Assembly (NCBI RefSeq): GCF_902493135.1
Contig: NZ_CABUOD010000019.1
Coordinates: 1-64,000 of the forward strand
Length of the DNA: 64,000 nt
Reading direction: 5' to 3'
DNA from: an uncultured Parabacteroides sp.
GTDB lineage: Bacteria; Bacteroidota; Bacteroidia; Bacteroidales; Tannerellaceae
This document shows, piece after piece, positions 61,947 to 64,000 of the stretch. The stretch's first letter is position 1; every line of letters begins with the position of its first letter. The notes below the pieces were generated by a model that saw nothing but the letters and a program-made list of their open reading frames with translations, did not search any database and had not been told where the DNA came from. Position numbers and translations under genes: made by a program.

Positions 61947-63122
61947 TTAATGGTGGAACAACCGTATGCCTGTGAATGCCATTGCGATGCCGTATTTGTC
62001 ACATGTGTCGATCACATGGTCGTCACGGACGGAACCGCCTGCCTGTGCGATATAATCCACGCCGCTCTTATGCGCCCGTTCGATATTGTCGCCGAAGGGG
62101 AAGAAGGCATCGGAACCCAATGAAACGCCTTTTAGCGTGTCCAGCCAGGCACGTTTTTCTTCGCGTGTCAGGACTTCCGGTTTTTCAGTGAAGAACTGCT
62201 GCCAGATACCGTCGGCCAAAACATCTTCATGGTCGTCGCTGATGTAGACGTCGATCGTGTTGTCGCGGTCTGCACGGCGGATCTTCTCGATCCAGGGCAG
62301 GTTCATTACTTTCGGATGCTGGCGCAAGTACCAGATGTCCGCTTTGTTGCCTGCCAGACGGGTACAGTGGATACGACTTTGCTGGCCGGCACCGATACCG
62401 ATGGCCTGTCCGTCCTTGACGTAGCAGACTGAGTTGCTTTGTGTATATTTCAGCGTGATAAGAGCGATGATCAGGTCGCGCTTCGCTTCGTCCGGGAAGT
62501 TTTTGTTCTGGGTCGGGATGTTGGTCAGCAGGCTTTCGTCCAGCTTGATCTCGTTACGTCCCTGTTCGAATGTGATACCGAAAACATCTTTGTGCTCGAC
62601 GGGGGCTGGGCGATAAGCCGGATCGATCTTGATGACATTGTAAGTGCCTTTCCGTTTATTCTTCAGGATTTCGAGTGCTTCCGGCGTATAGTCGGGAGCA
62701 ATGACGCCATCGGAAACTTCGCGGTTGATGAGACGTGCAGTCGCTTCATCGCATGTGTCGCTGAGTGCGATGAAGTCACCGTAAGACGACATGCGGTCGG
62801 CACCGCGGGCGCGGGCATAGGCGGTTGCAAGAGGAGTGAGCGGAAGGTCGTCCACAAAATAGATCTTTTTCAACGTGTCACTCATTTCGATTCCCACGGC
62901 GGCTCCTGCCGGACTTACGTGCTTGAAGGAAGCGGCGGCAGGCAGTCCGGTTGCTTCTTTCAGTTCCTTTACTAATTGCCAACTATTGAAGGCATCCAGG
63001 AAGTTGATATATCCGGGACGTCCGTTCAAGACTTCTATGGGCAGTTCCCCTTGCTGCATGAAAATGCGCGACGGCTTCTGGTTGGGGTTGCAGCCGTACT
63101 TGAGTTCTAATTCTTTTGCCAT
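61947..63122 (-). CDS. Stand-alone AICAR transformylase (PurH-like, no cyclohydrolase domain)
   Basis: A 391-residue protein that starts at 63122 (MAKELELKYGCNPNQKPS). It covers only the AICAR transformylase half of PurH: SFKHVSPAGAAVG, the catalytic Lys/His pair, the DRMSSYGDFIALSD segment, SNSVCYVKDGQAIGIGAGQQSR and the C-terminal SDAFFPFGDNIERA. The N-terminal IMP cyclohydrolase domain is absent, and the longer upstream frame (to 63458) is not protein-like. It catalyses formyl transfer to AICAR in purine synthesis. Confidence 0.9.
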   Translation of the reverse strand: MAKELELKYGCNPNQKPSRIFMQQGELPIEVLNGRPGYINFLDAFNSWQLVKELKEATGLPAAASFKHVSPAGAAVGIEMSDTLKKIYFVDDLPLTPLATAYARARGADRMSSYGDFIALSDTCDEATARLINREVSDGVIAPDYTPEALEILKNKRKGTYNVIKIDPAYRPAPVEHKDVFGITFEQGRNEIKLDESLLTNIPTQNKNFPDEAKRDLIIALITLKYTQSNSVCYVKDGQAIGIGAGQQSRIHCTRLAGNKADIWYLRQHPKVMNLPWIEKIRRADRDNTIDVYISDDHEDVLADGIWQQFFTEKPEVLTREEKRAWLDTLKGVSLGSDAFFPFGDNIERAHKSGVDYIAQAGGSVRDDHVIDTCDKYGIAMAFTGIRLFHH

Positions 63123-63148
63123 TGTTTTATGCTTTAGTGTTTTGCAGT

Positions 63149-63640
63149 TTACATGAATAACCGTTTGTATTCCCCTTCGAAGTTGGGCGTGAAAACTCCT
63201 TTTCCTATATTTTCGAGGATTTCGGCAGAGGACCAGAAACGTCCGCCGTCCAGTTCGGAAGGGTCGGGGGTGACCGGACCCTCGTAAGTGGTGCGGTAGG
63301 TATTGACCAACTCTTTTTCTATGGCCGATTCGAATACATAACGGGTGATGAATCGCGGGACGAAATCTGTTATCCCTAATTCTTCCCGTACTTCCCGGCG
63401 AAGGGCTTCTTCGACCGTCTCTCCGTAGTCGATATGGCCTCCCACGGCCGTATCCCATTTACCGGGTTGGATATCTTTGTTCATCGAACGCTTTTGCAGG
63501 TAGAGATCGCCCGCTTCATTGAAAATATGCAGGTGCACTACTGGATGTAACATCTTCGATCCGCTATGGCACTCTTTGCGCGTCGCCTTCCCTATCGTCT
63601 CTCCCTCCTCATTCACCAAAGGAAACCATTCTTCTTTCAT
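63149..63640 (-). CDS. NUDIX hydrolase
   Basis: A 163-residue protein starting at 63640. The Nudix box GHIDYGETVEEALRREVREE (GX5EX7REUXEE) is intact and the fold resembles the group related to isopentenyl-diphosphate isomerase (LYLQKRSMNKDIQPGKWDTAVGGH). The substrate is likely a nucleoside or isoprenoid diphosphate, undetermined. It lies 26 bp upstream of the AICAR transformylase gene on the same strand. Confidence 0.88.
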   Translation of the reverse strand: MKEEWFPLVNEEGETIGKATRKECHSGSKMLHPVVHLHIFNEAGDLYLQKRSMNKDIQPGKWDTAVGGHIDYGETVEEALRREVREELGITDFVPRFITRYVFESAIEKELVNTYRTTYEGPVTPDPSELDGGRFWSSAEILENIGKGVFTPNFEGEYKRLFM

Positions 63641-63659
63641 TGATTTTTGATTTTGAGAA

Positions 63660-63691
63660 CAAAGATAGAGAAATAAGGTTATCATTGCCAA
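63660..63691 (-). promoter_or_regulatory. Promoter of the NUDIX gene
   Basis: On the minus strand a TTG (63689-63691), a 21-nt spacer and an exact TATCTTTG box (63660-63667). Confidence 0.58.
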
Positions 63692-63838
63692 CAAATATAT
63701 GATATATGGAGCAGGAAGATTTAAATAAGGAGCCTAATCGTTTGTAGGAACCAATGGTTGAGAGTATCATGCGAGACAATCAAATACAAATATTGACTGT
63801 CTGGGATAATTGAATGAATCCGGACACATTAAATCGTA

Positions 63839-64000
63839 TTATTTCCCAATCCCGCTAATTACCTTTATCAATTCCTCATCCGATAGTCCGTCGCCATAAG
63901 TGGCGTAGTCCATGCGGAAGGTGCAACCATTCTTATATTCGGAACAGCCGTAAGCGGTTTTACCACGCAGGATGCCGCCTTTTTTGCAGATAGGGCATAC
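63839..64000 (-). CDS. C-terminal end of a topoisomerase IA-type zinc-finger protein (partial)
   Basis: The last 53 codons of a minus-strand gene that continues beyond the window. The zinc-ribbon repeat CPICKKGGILRGKTAYGCSE followed by GCTFRMDY is typical of the C-terminal repeats of DNA topoisomerase III/I (topB/topA). Only one such repeat is visible, so the exact family is provisional. It ends with TAA at 63839. Confidence 0.65.
   Translation of the reverse strand, partial: VCPICKKGGILRGKTAYGCSEYKNGCTFRMDYATYGDGLSDEELIKVISGIGK

Noticed and set aside
63123..63458. N-terminal extension of the AICAR transformylase, perhaps a hidden cyclohydrolase domain
   Set aside because: The extension is Arg/Gly-rich, antisense-like and overlaps the NUDIX gene; it has no cyclohydrolase motif.

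Overview
This window looks like chromosomal DNA from a gut Bacteroidales bacterium, most likely Parabacteroides or a close relative (an inference from gene content, not a database match). The supporting signs are Bacteroidota-type promoters (TTTG about 20 nt before TAnnTTTG), a SusD remnant, FecI/FecR-type sigma and anti-sigma pairs, carboxypeptidase-regulatory-domain surface proteins, an OmpP1/FadL porin, GH97 and PL8 carbohydrate enzymes, and a stand-alone AICAR transformylase. Most of it reads as an intact chromosome backbone with several eroded accessory patches.

Layout. 0-6 kb: a SusD tail, then a three-gene exported cassette (TIM-barrel sugar isomerase, Tat-exported Gfo/Idh/MocA oxidoreductase, HEAT-repeat protein with two DUF1080 domains) that fits oxidation-dependent (3-keto) glycoside processing. 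6-17 kb: an orphan sensor kinase, upp, an HU protein, murB, two metallo-beta-lactamase-fold enzymes, a double SGNH esterase and a GH97 glycosidase. 16.9-20.3 kb: a small AT-rich island bounded by copies of the 3' end of a tRNA-Cys gene. It holds a broken HigB/HigA pair and an XRE regulator - histidine-less Fic - intact Fic operon. 20.3-25.7 kb: two identical tRNA-Cys genes, rfbC-rfbB (dTDP-sugar synthesis) and an AsmA-like protein.

26-31 kb: an AraC-controlled redox cluster (lipoprotein flavodoxin, aldo/keto reductase, amidohydrolase) in which a flavodoxin and a carboxymuconolactone decarboxylase gene carry internal deletions. 31-44 kb: LysR plus YeiH exporter, a PBP1a-type peptidoglycan synthase, glpD-glpK-glpF followed closely by a PL8 lyase, then pyrC. 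44-51 kb: queE/queD, a candidate small RNA, and two ECF sigma modules built around non-barrel carboxypeptidase-domain proteins. 51-55.7 kb: a secreted Gly/Tyr/Trp- then Ser-rich protein, an OmpP1 porin and an AbiEii-type toxin remnant. 55.8-64 kb: a housekeeping ECF sigma factor with a 58-residue companion, rpe, comEC, an nrnA-like DHH gene, a DUF4827-like lipoprotein, glmM, an AICAR transformylase, a NUDIX gene and the end of a topoisomerase-like gene.

The most interesting signals are the tRNA-Cys mini-island with its paired active and His-less Fic proteins, a 22-bp element that sits just after a promoter box at two distant places in opposite orientation, a promoter-plus-terminator unit without a coding region near 45.6 kb, and an STN-domain protein encoded with a sigma/anti-sigma pair but without any TonB-dependent barrel. 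All calls come from reading the sequence; no searches were run.
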